A stretch of DNA of 64,000 bases from NCBI RefSeq assembly GCF_904528075.1, contig NZ_LR882035.1, forward strand, positions 2,418,001 through 2,482,000. Reading direction: 5' to 3'. A model generated the notes under the pieces. The model was given only the letters and a program-made list of their open reading frames with translations. It searched no databases and was not told where the DNA came from. Both the position numbers and the translations under genes were made by a program. Of this stretch, positions 8,704 to 17,908 are shown piece after piece (within the stretch, counting starts at the first letter, position 1; every line of letters begins with the position of its first letter). Origin of the DNA: Agreia sp. COWG (lineage in GTDB: Bacteria; Actinomycetota; Actinomycetes; Actinomycetales; Microbacteriaceae).

Positions 8704-11700
8704 TTAGCCGCAGACCTTGCCCGAGCCGGCGAAGACCGCGTCGGGCGTCGGGCCGTTCGTGAACCTGCCGTCGGCGGAGACGGATTGTACGGCGACTCGC
8801 TTGGTTCCGGGGGGTACAAGAGAGCTGTCGCCGAACGCCACGAATCCGAGACCGATGTCGAAGGCGTACCGGAAAGTCCACGACTTTCCCTGGCCGCCCG
8901 GCACGGTGACGATCTGGCCCTCTGACAGGTCTTGCCCCGCCTGACAGGTCGCGATCGAGACGTTCGCGTCCACAGGCGCCAACGAATTCGTCGGTGCGGC
9001 CGCCGCGCTGCAGAGGTTGGAGATGCACGAGAAGAAGGTCCACGGCCCGTTGCCGTTCAGGGGCGTCCCCGAGGCCACGGCGCCGCCGCCCGACACCGAG
9101 ATGGTGTACTCGGACGGCTCCGTGTTCGGAAGCGGCTTCGGCACGGCATCCTCGACCGCCACCGCATAGCGTCCCCCGACCGGATTCTGGTAGGCCAGCG
9201 AGACGGACGGGGACGGCGGGGGGCCGAGTACGCGGAGGGGAGCGGACTGCGCCTGGCTGCAGCCCCACCCGTTGTCGGCGTAGACGACGTAGACGAAGAC
9301 GAGGCCCATCTGGGCGGAGGACGTGCTGAGGGTCGCGCCCGATGTCGCCCTCGCGCCCTCGCCCTGCGTGCAGGAGGGAATCGCCTGCGATGCGGTGTAC
9401 CTCGCCAGGCGGTACTGCGGCTCGGCCCCTCCGTTCGCCGAGAAGCCGGGCCACTCGACGCGCACGGTGCCGGAGTCGTCGACGACGGTGGCGCTCGGAG
9501 TCGACGGCACGGGCTTTCCCGCCGCGGTCGCAGCCGGAGAGGTCGCCGTGTTCCAGGGAATCTGTCCCGGATAGAGCGCATCGGCGCCGTTCTCGGCCCA
9601 GACCGTCGCCGTGTACTCGGTCCCCGGCACTCCCTGGTATCGAGCGGAGGTCGCGGTGCGCGGCACGGACAGTGTCGTCCCGCCGATCTGCACGGTGATG
9701 CCCCGGATAGCGCTCCCCGGGGCCGGATCGGGGATGGCGTTCCACGAGACGACGACCACGCCCTCGTTGCCCTGGCCCGCGTCGGCCGCCTCACGCCCGA
9801 TGCGGACGTTCTGGGGCGCCGCCGGAATGTAGTCGCTGCGCAGCTCGGTGCTGAGCGGGCTGGCCGGTGACTGGCCGTACTGGTTGACCGCGATCGAGGA
9901 GAACCGGTACCCGACACCCGCCGGAAGGTCGGTCAGGACGCAGGTCGCCGACGCCCCGCAGTCCTTCGAGTAGCCGCCGTTGTCGTCGCTCTTGATGATG
10001 AACGAGGTGATCGGTGCGCCGTTCGGATAGGGCAGGGGCGCAGCCGTGAGGGTCAGCTGGCCGTTCACGAAGCCGCCGCCTGCCAGCACGGGGGCCACCG
10101 GGGTGTCGGGCACATCGACGATGGTGATCGTCACCGTGCCCCACGTGTAGCGATTGGGATCGTTGGTGGCGTCGGCCACCTGGTACTGCAGCGACACCTG
10201 GCCCGTGGCGGCGATGTCTACACCCTGCGCGACGCTGACGGCCAGAGTGCTCTTGTCGGCGCTCGGCGTGACCGTCACCCCCGGCGGCACGACACCCGCC
10301 ACGGCCACGACGGAGAGAGGAGTGTCGGGGAAGGGGTTAGTCGCCTGGTCGTTGGCCAGCACGGGCACGGATGCCGACTGGCCGCGCCTGATGGTGAGCG
10401 TGTCGGCGCCCGGGCTGGTGACGGGCCGATTCGACGTGACGACCGCGAGCCTGATGACGCCCGCCTTGCCGTCGTTCGCCGCGTCGCGCACACCCACCTG
10501 GAACTCGGTCGCGGTTCCGGCCACGGCGTTGGCCGCTGCGGCGATGGTCAGACGCGTTCCGTCGAGCCGCGCGCTGAAGGCCCCGCCCGGCTGCGAGTTG
10601 ACGGCGTAGGCGAGCTGTCCGACGTCGTCGGGGTACGGGTAGCGCGTCAGGTCGCGCAATTCGAGCACACGCTCGTCGCCCGGCTGGAGGCTGACCTGAG
10701 CTCCGGTGAAGACGGGCGGTTGGTTCTCTGTCGGCAGCACCGAAATAGGCAGCACGATAACGGCCCTGTGCCCTGAGGGATCGGTGGCGGAGGAGCCGTC
10801 GGTGACTTCGAACGAGATCGAGGCGGGACCCCAATAGCCGTCTCTGCTGGTGAACTGCAGCGTGCGGTCGTCGATCACGAGGCTCGCCGCGCTCGCGTTG
10901 CTCGCCTTGACCGTGGCCTGGTCGGTGAGCTGCACGCTGCGGGCACCGCCGGCGACGACGTAGTCGTTGATGGCGATCCTGATGCTGTCACCACTCGACA
11001 CCTGCAGCGGAGGCGCCGTCGTCCGCACCTCGGGGAGCGCGTCTTCGAGCCCAGGCACCCGGATGAATGCCCTCGCGCTCACCGACGGGTCGTCGGGGCG
11101 TGCGACCTGGAAGGGAACCACCTGGCTCTTCTGGGTCACTCGTATCTGGATGCGCCCATCGGAGAGGACGGTGGCCCCCGCGTCGTAGCCGGGTACCAGA
11201 GAGACGGCGAGGTCGTTCACCCCGCCTTCCGCGTAGAAGACGTTCTTCATCACGTCGACCGTCACCGTGTCCCTGTCGATGATGTCGCTGAGACGCACGA
11301 CGGTGTCATCCGCCTCCGGCCTGACGGGCGGCGCGTCGTCGTCGACCCGTACGCGCAGCCACGCGGAGGCCTGCTGAGCGCTGTCGTTCTGAATCGTGTA
11401 GAGCACGGCGTAATCACCCGGTGCGGCGGGGGCCACGAGGGTGATCGTGTCCTTCGTGTTCGTCACGGCGACGAGGGGGTCGCTCGAGTCGACGTCGGCG
11501 ATCCGAAGCGGACTCGCGTTCGGATCCGAGTCGTTCTCGAGCACCCTGACGGTGAGCGACGTGCCGGGTCTGGTGATGAGCACGTCGTCCATGGCCACGG
11601 GGCTGCTCGCCGTGTCGAGGCCCTGGGTGATACCCACCCGCACCGTGCCCGTTGCCCTGGCCCCGAGGCTGTCGACGACCTCGTACGTGAAACTGTCCGT

Positions 11701-14520
11701 GCCCTGAGAGGCCGCTCCCGCCGTGTAGGTGAGGGTGTCACCCGATACCGTGACATTGCCCTGTTGCGGGTTCGATGCGGCGCCGACGAGCCTGACCGTG
11801 TCGCCGTCGGCATCCATCGATGTCACCGGCACGTCGATCGCGACGGACTCGCCCGCAACCACCCTGGCCGACAGTACGGGCGGGACCGGCGCCGTATTGG
11901 TCTCGGCATCGGCCTCGCGCACCGTGATCGTCACCTGCGCGGTGTCGAACTGCACGTCGGCCGTCGTGCCGACCCGATACGTCGCCGTGAAGTCGCCGGG
12001 CTCGTCGGGCGCCAGGTATCGCAGCACCGATCCCGAGGCGAACAGGAGTCCTCCCCCGTCTGGCACCGAGCTCACGAGCTCGGGATCGAGGACGAGCGGC
12101 TTGCGATTCGGGTGGCTGTCGTTCGCAAGCACGGGGATGTCGACGACCTCGCCCGTGCGCACCGACACCCTGTCAGGCACGGCGACGGGGGCCTGCAGCC
12201 GCGGAGGCTCCGGCACCTGGAAGACGGTGACAAGGCCCTCGGAGCTCGAGAATCCGTTCGTGACGGTGTAGGTGAACTGCAGTGGCCCGGCGAGCAGGTT
12301 GTTCAGTCGCACGCGCAGGATGCGGTGCTCCAGGATCTCGACGACGGCGCCGGATGCGGCGGGCACCCCCGACGTGGCGGTGATGCTCAGAACGCCGCCG
12401 GCCGGGTCGATGTCGCTCGCCAGCACGTCGACGAGCTCGGTCTGCTGCTGGTAGAGGAACGCCACCGTCGGCACCGTGATCGGCCGTGTTGAGGCATCCG
12501 GCGCCTGGGCGATGTCTATGCGTACCGTGCCGGTGGCGGTCTGCTGGGCCGCGTCGGTCACCGAGTAGGTGAGATAGAAGATGCCCGTCTTCGCACTCGT
12601 GAAGGTGAAGGTTCCCTTGGCATAGTTCGGAACGATCCGGGCATCGGGGTAGTCGGCCACGTTGCTGAGACGAAGCGCCCCGGTGCCGCCGCGAACGTTC
12701 GGCAACGGCGCCACCGGCACATCTTGGCCCGTGTATCCCTGCACCAGGAATCCCTCAGCGGTGATCGGGACTGTTCCGGGAGTGGAGACGGCGACCTGCA
12801 CGGTTCCGGTACCCGATTCCGTGAAGTCCGACACCTGCAGGCTGATCTGCTTGTCGGCAGCGACCTGCCCTTTGTCGTGGTAGTCGATCGAGCCGTCGGG
12901 CGAGAACGACACCCGGTCGGGGTCGTCGGTCTGGGCGTCGGCGAGGTACATCGGGTCGCCGTCGGGGTCGTACCAGTCCCCCAGGACGTCTGTGCTGAAG
13001 GACCCCCCGGCCGCGACCTGAGCGGAGTGCGCACGGGCCTGCACCGGCGCCGAGTTCTCCCCCGGCGCCCGTACGGTCACGGTCACCGCCGCCGAGGCCG
13101 TACCTCCCCGGCCGTCTGCGATGGTGTAGTCGAAGGTCAGCGTTCCGGTGGCCTGGGGGGTGAGCGTGATCTGCAACTGCTGCGAGGTGTTGACGATGTC
13201 GACCGAGCCCTGCGCGGGGTCGGGTTGCGTCACCGCCGTGATCGACAGCACGTCTCCGTTCGGGTCGTAATCGTTCAGCAGCACAGGCAGCACCGATGCC
13301 CGGCCGCCCCGTGCGCCGAGCTCGTCGGCTATGGCGACCGGCGGCAGCTGATCCTTCTCGATGATGGGGGGCGAATCGTTGGTGGCCGGCGCGTCTTGCT
13401 GCTGCACGTCGGTGCTGTCGATCAACTGGTCCCAGTTGTCGATGACCCGGTTGTCGTGCTGCACCGCCCAGACGCGGCCGCCCTTCTCGTCGTTGAGCAC
13501 GACGTAGTGGCCGTTTGATCGGAAGCTCAGGTCGTCGACCGCGGTGGCGCCGGTGAGCTCGCCGCGCACAGAGGCCCCGGAGCCGCACCGCTGCCAGGTC
13601 GACCCATCCGACCAGGCCGCGTAGGAGCAGTCGCCGTTGGCGACCGGCTGGGCCGGCACCCCCTGCACGCCGTCGACGAGCGAGTCGATGGCGCCGGACG
13701 AGGGGTCGATGCCCAGGAGACCGCCGGCGTGCGCCAGAAGCAGGGTGGCGGCCTCGTCGCTCGCCGCGGGCAGGCGAAGGGCCGCGGATGCGGCCACGGA
13801 GCCGCCGAGCGAGACCGTGCGACCGCCGACGGCGAGGGTGCGGGTGACGACGTCGAGAACGGCGGGCACGCCCCCGATGATGGTGATCTGCAGCTCGTCT
13901 GCTTCTCCCGGCTCGAAACCCTCGATGGATCGCGATGCGGGTTCCTCGCCCGTTGTCACGTCGACGGTCACGAGCCTCGACGACTGCCTGTCGAAGCCGG
14001 CCAGCGCCCCGTCGTTCGACACGGCGACGACGCTGCCCTTCTCGAGGCTGAGCGTCGGCTCGGTACCGGGGTCGAAGGAGTCGAGGGCGGATTCCCGGAC
14101 GACCCACACTCCGCCCGTCTCGCTCGAGTGGATCACCACGAAACCGTCGATGAGCGAGACGTCGTTCTCTCCTGCGGGGAGAGGCACCGTGGACACGACG
14201 ACCGAGGCCGCCGGGTCGATGAGCTGAAGGGTGTTGCTCGTGCGGTCGTGGGTGAGCACCGTGGAGCCGCGCTGGAGCACGTCGATGTCGGTGCCCTCGC
14301 TGCGCACCACCGTGTTGAGCTCGAAGACATCGGTGTTCGCGCGCCCCACGACCTGGCGCGAACCGTTCGTCACCCACACCGAGGCGTCGTCGAGTTCGAG
14401 CTTCTGCTCCGTGTATCCCGTCGACACCAGCGCGAGCACGGTCACGAGGGAGCCCACGACGAGCACGCTCGCCGTGGTGATCGCGCTGGAAGCGTGGGCA
14501 CGCAGCCACCGGAAGATCAC
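8704..14520 (-). CDS. Giant membrane-anchored surface protein with Ig-like and FN3-like repeats
   Basis: About 1,938 residues, starting at GTG 14520, which overlaps the kinase stop (GTGA). A short cytoplasmic start (VIFRWLRAHA) leads into one membrane helix (about 12-33). Residues ~40-400 form a repetitive beta region that could be a propeller. From ~405 to ~1470 tandem cadherin/Ig-like modules recur, recognisable by repeated motifs such as NDYDPNGD, WYDPDGDP, SDIDPAGG, ENDSDPN and MDADGD. From ~1470 to the end the modules look like fibronectin type III. Cysteines are confined mainly to the C-terminal third, consistent with disulphides outside the cell. No LPXTG sorting signal; the chain ends KVCG. 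Placed between a membrane kinase and MoxR/DUF58, it is probably a major envelope or adhesion structure. Ligand unknown. Confidence 0.9.
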   Translation of the reverse strand: MIFRWLRAHASSAITTASVLVVGSLVTVLALVSTGYTEQKLELDDASVWVTNGSRQVVGRANTDVFELNTVVRSEGTDIDVLQRGSTVLTHDRTSNTLQLIDPAASVVVSTVPLPAGENDVSLIDGFVVIHSSETGGVWVVRESALDSFDPGTEPTLSLEKGSVVAVSNDGALAGFDRQSSRLVTVDVTTGEEPASRSIEGFEPGEADELQITIIGGVPAVLDVVTRTLAVGGRTVSLGGSVAASAALRLPAASDEAATLLLAHAGGLLGIDPSSGAIDSLVDGVQGVPAQPVANGDCSYAAWSDGSTWQRCGSGASVRGELTGATAVDDLSFRSNGHYVVLNDEKGGRVWAVQHDNRVIDNWDQLIDSTDVQQQDAPATNDSPPIIEKDQLPPVAIADELGARGGRASVLPVLLNDYDPNGDVLSITAVTQPDPAQGSVDIVNTSQQLQITLTPQATGTLTFDYTIADGRGGTASAAVTVTVRAPGENSAPVQARAHSAQVAAGGSFSTDVLGDWYDPDGDPMYLADAQTDDPDRVSFSPDGSIDYHDKGQVAADKQISLQVSDFTESGTGTVQVAVSTPGTVPITAEGFLVQGYTGQDVPVAPLPNVRGGTGALRLSNVADYPDARIVPNYAKGTFTFTSAKTGIFYLTYSVTDAAQQTATGTVRIDIAQAPDASTRPITVPTVAFLYQQQTELVDVLASDIDPAGGVLSITATSGVPAASGAVVEILEHRILRVRLNNLLAGPLQFTYTVTNGFSSSEGLVTVFQVPEPPRLQAPVAVPDRVSVRTGEVVDIPVLANDSHPNRKPLVLDPELVSSVPDGGGLLFASGSVLRYLAPDEPGDFTATYRVGTTADVQFDTAQVTITVREADAETNTAPVPPVLSARVVAGESVAIDVPVTSMDADGDTVRLVGAASNPQQGNVTVSGDTLTYTAGAASQGTDSFTYEVVDSLGARATGTVRVGITQGLDTASSPVAMDDVLITRPGTSLTVRVLENDSDPNASPLRIADVDSSDPLVAVTNTKDTITLVAPAAPGDYAVLYTIQNDSAQQASAWLRVRVDDDAPPVRPEADDTVVRLSDIIDRDTVTVDVMKNVFYAEGGVNDLAVSLVPGYDAGATVLSDGRIQIRVTQKSQVVPFQVARPDDPSVSARAFIRVPGLEDALPEVRTTAPPLQVSSGDSIRIAINDYVVAGGARSVQLTDQATVKASNASAASLVIDDRTLQFTSRDGYWGPASISFEVTDGSSATDPSGHRAVIVLPISVLPTENQPPVFTGAQVSLQPGDERVLELRDLTRYPYPDDVGQLAYAVNSQPGGAFSARLDGTRLTIAAAANAVAGTATEFQVGVRDAANDGKAGVIRLAVVTSNRPVTSPGADTLTIRRGQSASVPVLANDQATNPFPDTPLSVVAVAGVVPPGVTVTPSADKSTLAVSVAQGVDIAATGQVSLQYQVADATNDPNRYTWGTVTITIVDVPDTPVAPVLAGGGFVNGQLTLTAAPLPYPNGAPITSFIIKSDDNGGYSKDCGASATCVLTDLPAGVGYRFSSIAVNQYGQSPASPLSTELRSDYIPAAPQNVRIGREAADAGQGNEGVVVVSWNAIPDPAPGSAIRGITVQIGGTTLSVPRTATSARYQGVPGTEYTATVWAENGADALYPGQIPWNTATSPAATAAGKPVPSTPSATVVDDSGTVRVEWPGFSANGGAEPQYRLARYTASQAIPSCTQGEGARATSGATLSTSSAQMGLVFVYVVYADNGWGCSQAQSAPLRVLGPPPSPSVSLAYQNPVGGRYAVAVEDAVPKPLPNTEPSEYTISVSGGGAVASGTPLNGNGPWTFFSCISNLCSAAAAPTNSLAPVDANVSIATCQAGQDLSEGQIVTVPGGQGKSWTFRYAFDIGLGFVAFGDSSLVPPGTKRVAVQSVSADGRFTNGPTPDAVFAGSGKVCG

Positions 14521-15959
14521 GGAGCGTCCGCCGTCGAGGCGCACTTCTGGGCCGACGGCTCTCCGACCCGACCATCCCGGCTCACGCGCACGGTCACGCA
14601 GGCGGTACCGGAGGCATCCGGCTGCACGGTGAATTCGTTCGACGACTGGGTCGAGCTGCGCCCGTCGGGCGAGCGGATGACGTAGACGTCGCCGCCCGCG
14701 AGGCCGGGGTCTTTCCATGCAAACTCCACCGCGTCGGCGGTCACCGTCGCCTGCACGTCGCTCACGACGGGAATCGAGGTGTCGCGCCCGCCGACGACGA
14801 AGACGACGGCCGTCGCGATCACCGCGAGCAGCACGACCGCGCCGCCTGACACGGCGACGATCGCGCCGGGGCGCATGGCCGCCCTGCGGCGCGGAGGCGC
14901 CACCTGCCGGATGACGGTGACGCTCGAGTCGGTCGACTCCCGAACTTCGTCTGCGGCGCGGCCTCGGTGTCGAAGGCGGCCCTCTCCCGGTGCGCGCACC
15001 GAGACTCCGCCCCGCGCCGCGCGCGTCAGCGCCACGACGGGCGCGCCCGATACGGGCCTCGCAGAGAGGCTGCTGGCGGCCGAGGCCTCGGCGGCGATGT
15101 CCGCCGAGGTCTGGGGCAGACCGATGGTGGATTCGATCAGCTGGAGGCCACGCACGACGTCGAGCACGCTCGCCGGCCGCGCCGCGGGATCTTTGTCGAG
15201 ACCGGCCGCGAGAAGCGCCTCCAACTCGGCGGGAACGTCGGGTCTGCCCGTGGGCTGCACGCGATCGCGACCGACGATGCGCCGCTGGAGCTCGTCACGG
15301 GTATTGCCCTTGCCCGGGTACTCGAACGGGCTTCGACCGGCGAGCATCGTGTAGAGCGTCGCCGAGAGCGACCAGACCTCGCTGCGCACCGTGCCGCGCG
15401 AGGTGGACTGCAGCACCTCTGGCGCAGACCAGGGCACGCTCATCCCCTCTGCCTCGTCGCGCTCCGCCTCGGCCAGCGTCGCCGCGATTCCGAAGTCTGC
15501 CAGCACCGGGTGGTTGTAGCGGGTGAGAAGGATGTTCGAGGGCTTGATATCGCGGTGCAGAAACCCCTGACGGTGAGCGCTCTCGAGCGCGCTGCCGATT
15601 CGCACTCCGGTCTTCAGCACCTCGGCGAGCGAGATGCGCTCCGTCTTGTAGCGCGAGCCGTACGACGAGGGGCAGTACTCCATCACGAGGTAGGGGCGAC
15701 CGTCGGGAGCGATGCTCGCGGCGTGCACCGTGACAACCGAGGGATGCGTCGCGAGCTGAGACATGAGGTTGGCTTCAGAGAGGAACATCGCCCGCACGCT
15801 GTTGCTGGCGACGTCTGGCAACAGCACCTTCACGGCGACCTCAGCCCTGGGAAGGGCCTGCTCGTAGAGGAACACATCGGCGAAGCCACCCTTGCCGATG
15901 GCACGGAGGTGGGTATAGCCGCCGAGCACAGGCGGCGTCGACGGCAGCCTGCGGCCCAT
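14517..15959 (-). CDS. Membrane Ser/Thr protein kinase with FN3-like ectodomain
   Basis: 480 residues, PknB-type eukaryotic-like kinase. The glycine loop GKGGFADV (22-29), lysine in VAVKV (44), catalytic HRDIKPSN (135-142), DFG (155-157) and APE (179-181) are all present, so it should be active. A juxtamembrane linker rich in Ser, Ala and Arg leads to one membrane helix (about 366-390). The outside ~90 residues look like a single FN3/Ig-like fold with two Cys, not PASTA repeats. The segment equivalent to the usual DVWSLG reads EVWSLS. A purine-rich AGAGG precedes the ATG. Upstream lie PP2C and FHA genes; downstream, overlapping by GTGA, is the giant surface protein, which its ectodomain may sense. 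Confidence 0.95.
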   Translation of the reverse strand: MGRRLPSTPPVLGGYTHLRAIGKGGFADVFLYEQALPRAEVAVKVLLPDVASNSVRAMFLSEANLMSQLATHPSVVTVHAASIAPDGRPYLVMEYCPSSYGSRYKTERISLAEVLKTGVRIGSALESAHRQGFLHRDIKPSNILLTRYNHPVLADFGIAATLAEAERDEAEGMSVPWSAPEVLQSTSRGTVRSEVWSLSATLYTMLAGRSPFEYPGKGNTRDELQRRIVGRDRVQPTGRPDVPAELEALLAAGLDKDPAARPASVLDVVRGLQLIESTIGLPQTSADIAAEASAASSLSARPVSGAPVVALTRAARGGVSVRAPGEGRLRHRGRAADEVRESTDSSVTVIRQVAPPRRRAAMRPGAIVAVSGGAVVLLAVIATAVVFVVGGRDTSIPVVSDVQATVTADAVEFAWKDPGLAGGDVYVIRSPDGRSSTQSSNEFTVQPDASGTACVTVRVSRDGRVGEPSAQKCASTADAP

Positions 15960-16105
15960 CAGCGCACCTCTTTCAGCAGGGTCGGGTCAGTGTTCACCCC
16001 GAGGTGATCCCCCCGGTCAAACTACTCTCCCACCCTACCGACGCCCTCGAGTCGTGCAGCCGACGCCTGTGCACGGTGGGATGCCCCCAATGAGGGTGAC
16101 GTCGC

Positions 16106-16927
16106 TCAGCCCAGCCTCGGCAGCGTCGTGTCGGATTCGATCGCGTCGTCGGCCCGTACGACCTCGACGACGACCGTGGTCACGTTGTCTCGACCACCCG
16201 CGGTCAGCGCCGCCTCGAGCAGAAGACCGGCAGCATCGTCGGCGTCTCTGCCCTCACTCAGGAGCAGCCGGATGAGGTCGTTGTCGACCTCCTTCGTGAG
16301 CCCGTCGGAGCACACCAGAAGGCGTGATCCCATCATGACCGGCACGAACCACAGATCGGGGACGGGATCGTGTCCGAAGCCGACTGCCCTGGTGATGATG
16401 TTCCGGCTCGGGTGGGCCTCAGCCTCTGCCGTGGTCAGCTGTCCTGCGTCGACCATCGTCTGCACGGCGGAATGGTCCACGGTGAGCTGCGTCAGGACGC
16501 CGTCGACGAGCGAGTAGACCCTCGAATCCCCGATATTGAACACCGCCCAGTACGCCTGGCCGGACAGCAGCGTCAGCGCGACGCCGGTGGCGGTCGTTCC
16601 CGCGCCCGCACCGTCCTGGCGCAAGGCGATTCCGTCGATATCGACACCGGCGCGGCGAAGGGCGAGCTGCACGGCATCGACGTCGGTGAAGCCCTGGGAC
16701 AGATTCTCGGCGAGGCGCTCGACCACAGCAGCGCTCGCCTCGTCTCCGGCTGCGTGCCCGCCCATGCCGTCGGCCACGGCGAAGACGGGAGATGCGGCGA
16801 GGAAGCTGTCCTGGTTGTCGACGCGCTTCCTGCCCGTGTGCGTCTGGGCCGCCCAGGAGAGGGCGACAACTCCGCCTCCGGGCAGGGCCACGTCGGTGGC
16901 GCCCACCGCTGGCCCGAGCGCCGTCAC
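16106..16927 (-). CDS. PP2C-type Ser/Thr phosphatase
   Basis: 273 residues, metal-dependent protein phosphatase that would reverse the nearby kinase. The family motifs are in order: RVDNQD (about 35-40), ADGMGGHAAGDEAS (52-65), GDSRVY, LLVCSDGLT and GRDNVT near the end. The acidic residues that bind Mn/Mg are conserved. No membrane helix, so it is cytoplasmic. The GTG start at 16927 overlaps the FHA stop (GTGA), giving translational coupling. The frame continues open far upstream but that part is arginine-rich and out of register with real genes. A 146-base gap (15960-16105) separates it from the kinase start and may contain a second promoter (a TTGACC is visible), otherwise nothing recognisable. 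Confidence 0.95.
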   Translation of the reverse strand: MTALGPAVGATDVALPGGGVVALSWAAQTHTGRKRVDNQDSFLAASPVFAVADGMGGHAAGDEASAAVVERLAENLSQGFTDVDAVQLALRRAGVDIDGIALRQDGAGAGTTATGVALTLLSGQAYWAVFNIGDSRVYSLVDGVLTQLTVDHSAVQTMVDAGQLTTAEAEAHPSRNIITRAVGFGHDPVPDLWFVPVMMGSRLLVCSDGLTKEVDNDLIRLLLSEGRDADDAAGLLLEAALTAGGRDNVTTVVVEVVRADDAIESDTTLPRLG

Positions 16928-17805
16928 CACGAGGCGCCGCCTGCCGTGCCAGGCACGATCTCGAGCACGGTGCTGTCGCCGAGATCGAGCAGGGTACCGA
17001 TGGGCACGACTCGACTGTCGCCGGGGCTCAGCAGGCTGCGGAGAGCGCCAGGAAGGCTCACGTGGGTTCCATTGGTGCTCCCCAGGTCTCGCACCACCAC
17101 AACGCCGCCCTGCACCTCGATCTCGAGGTGGGTTCCCGAGATCTCGCGAAGCGGCGATGGCACAGCCACGAGCTCCGGAACGGTGCCGGAGGTGATGCGC
17201 GGGCTCCGGGGAGACCGTCCGACGTAGACGATACGGTCGAGGGGCACGACGCGACCGTCGGGAAAGCGCACGGCATGGCGCGCTGCCACTCCGCCGGCCG
17301 CCTGGGCGCGTGGGCGCGGGCCTGGCACCCCGATGATGGTGTCGGCCGCCGCGTCGTCGCCCCCCGCACGACCGAGGATCGTGTCGGCGACGTCGTTTTC
17401 GACCCGGGTGTGCGCTGCTGCCGGGGGCCGCTCGCTCGCTGCCCGGACGCCGGCAGGACTGAGGATCGTGTCGTCGGTCTCCGCCGCTTCGAGCGCGACC
17501 GGGGTCGCCTCCGGAACGTGCGACGAGGAGGCGTGCGGCGAGGGGCCGTGCGACGAGGGAGCGGCGAGGCTGGCGGCAAAGACCTCCACCGCGATCACCG
17601 AAGGCACGATCGAGCCGGGCAGTGCGAGAACCGGCTCCGTGGCATCCGGCTGCCACACGCGCACCCGCACGGAGGAGCCGACGAGCAGTTGAACCACGCC
17701 GAGGCCCGAGCCGCGAAGCTGGTAGCCGTCGGGATCGAGTACATCGAGATCGACGTGAAGCGAGATGGCTGCCGGCCATTCGACGCGCGTGCCCGCATGC
17801 TCCAT
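16924..17805 (-). CDS. FHA-domain protein with repeated Asp-Thr-Ile motifs
   Basis: 293 residues. The C-terminal third (about 178-290) is a forkhead-associated phosphothreonine-binding domain: GRS (196-198), SGTHLEI (223-229) and DLGSTNGT (240-247) supply the usual Arg, Ser, His and Asn. The N-terminal ~75 residues form a separate small beta-rich region. The linker between them contains three similar acidic motifs, DDTIL (Thr113), ADTIL (Thr142) and ADTII (Thr156), which look like kinase acceptor sites. GAGGAG lies 5 bases before the ATG. It is the first gene of the FHA-PP2C pair upstream of the membrane kinase, and is likely its substrate or adaptor. Confidence 0.93.
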   Translation of the reverse strand: MEHAGTRVEWPAAISLHVDLDVLDPDGYQLRGSGLGVVQLLVGSSVRVRVWQPDATEPVLALPGSIVPSVIAVEVFAASLAAPSSHGPSPHASSSHVPEATPVALEAAETDDTILSPAGVRAASERPPAAAHTRVENDVADTILGRAGGDDAAADTIIGVPGPRPRAQAAGGVAARHAVRFPDGRVVPLDRIVYVGRSPRSPRITSGTVPELVAVPSPLREISGTHLEIEVQGGVVVVRDLGSTNGTHVSLPGALRSLLSPGDSRVVPIGTLLDLGDSTVLEIVPGTAGGASW

Positions 17806-17895
17806 GTGAACTCCTCATCGTGAGGGCATGGGACCGTCGCCGTCGCCTGCCGTGCCACAGCCTATTACGCCGACGGACATCGGGCCCCGCCCGTT

Positions 17896-17901
17896 TACAC
17901 T
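17896..17901 (+). promoter_or_regulatory. -10 element for leaderless gene at 17909
   Basis: TACACT lies 7 bases before the GTG at 17909, placing the transcription start at the start codon. This also argues against a longer start at 17828, which would leave only 22 bases to the divergent FHA gene. Confidence 0.55.
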
Positions 17902-17908
17902 CGAGGCT

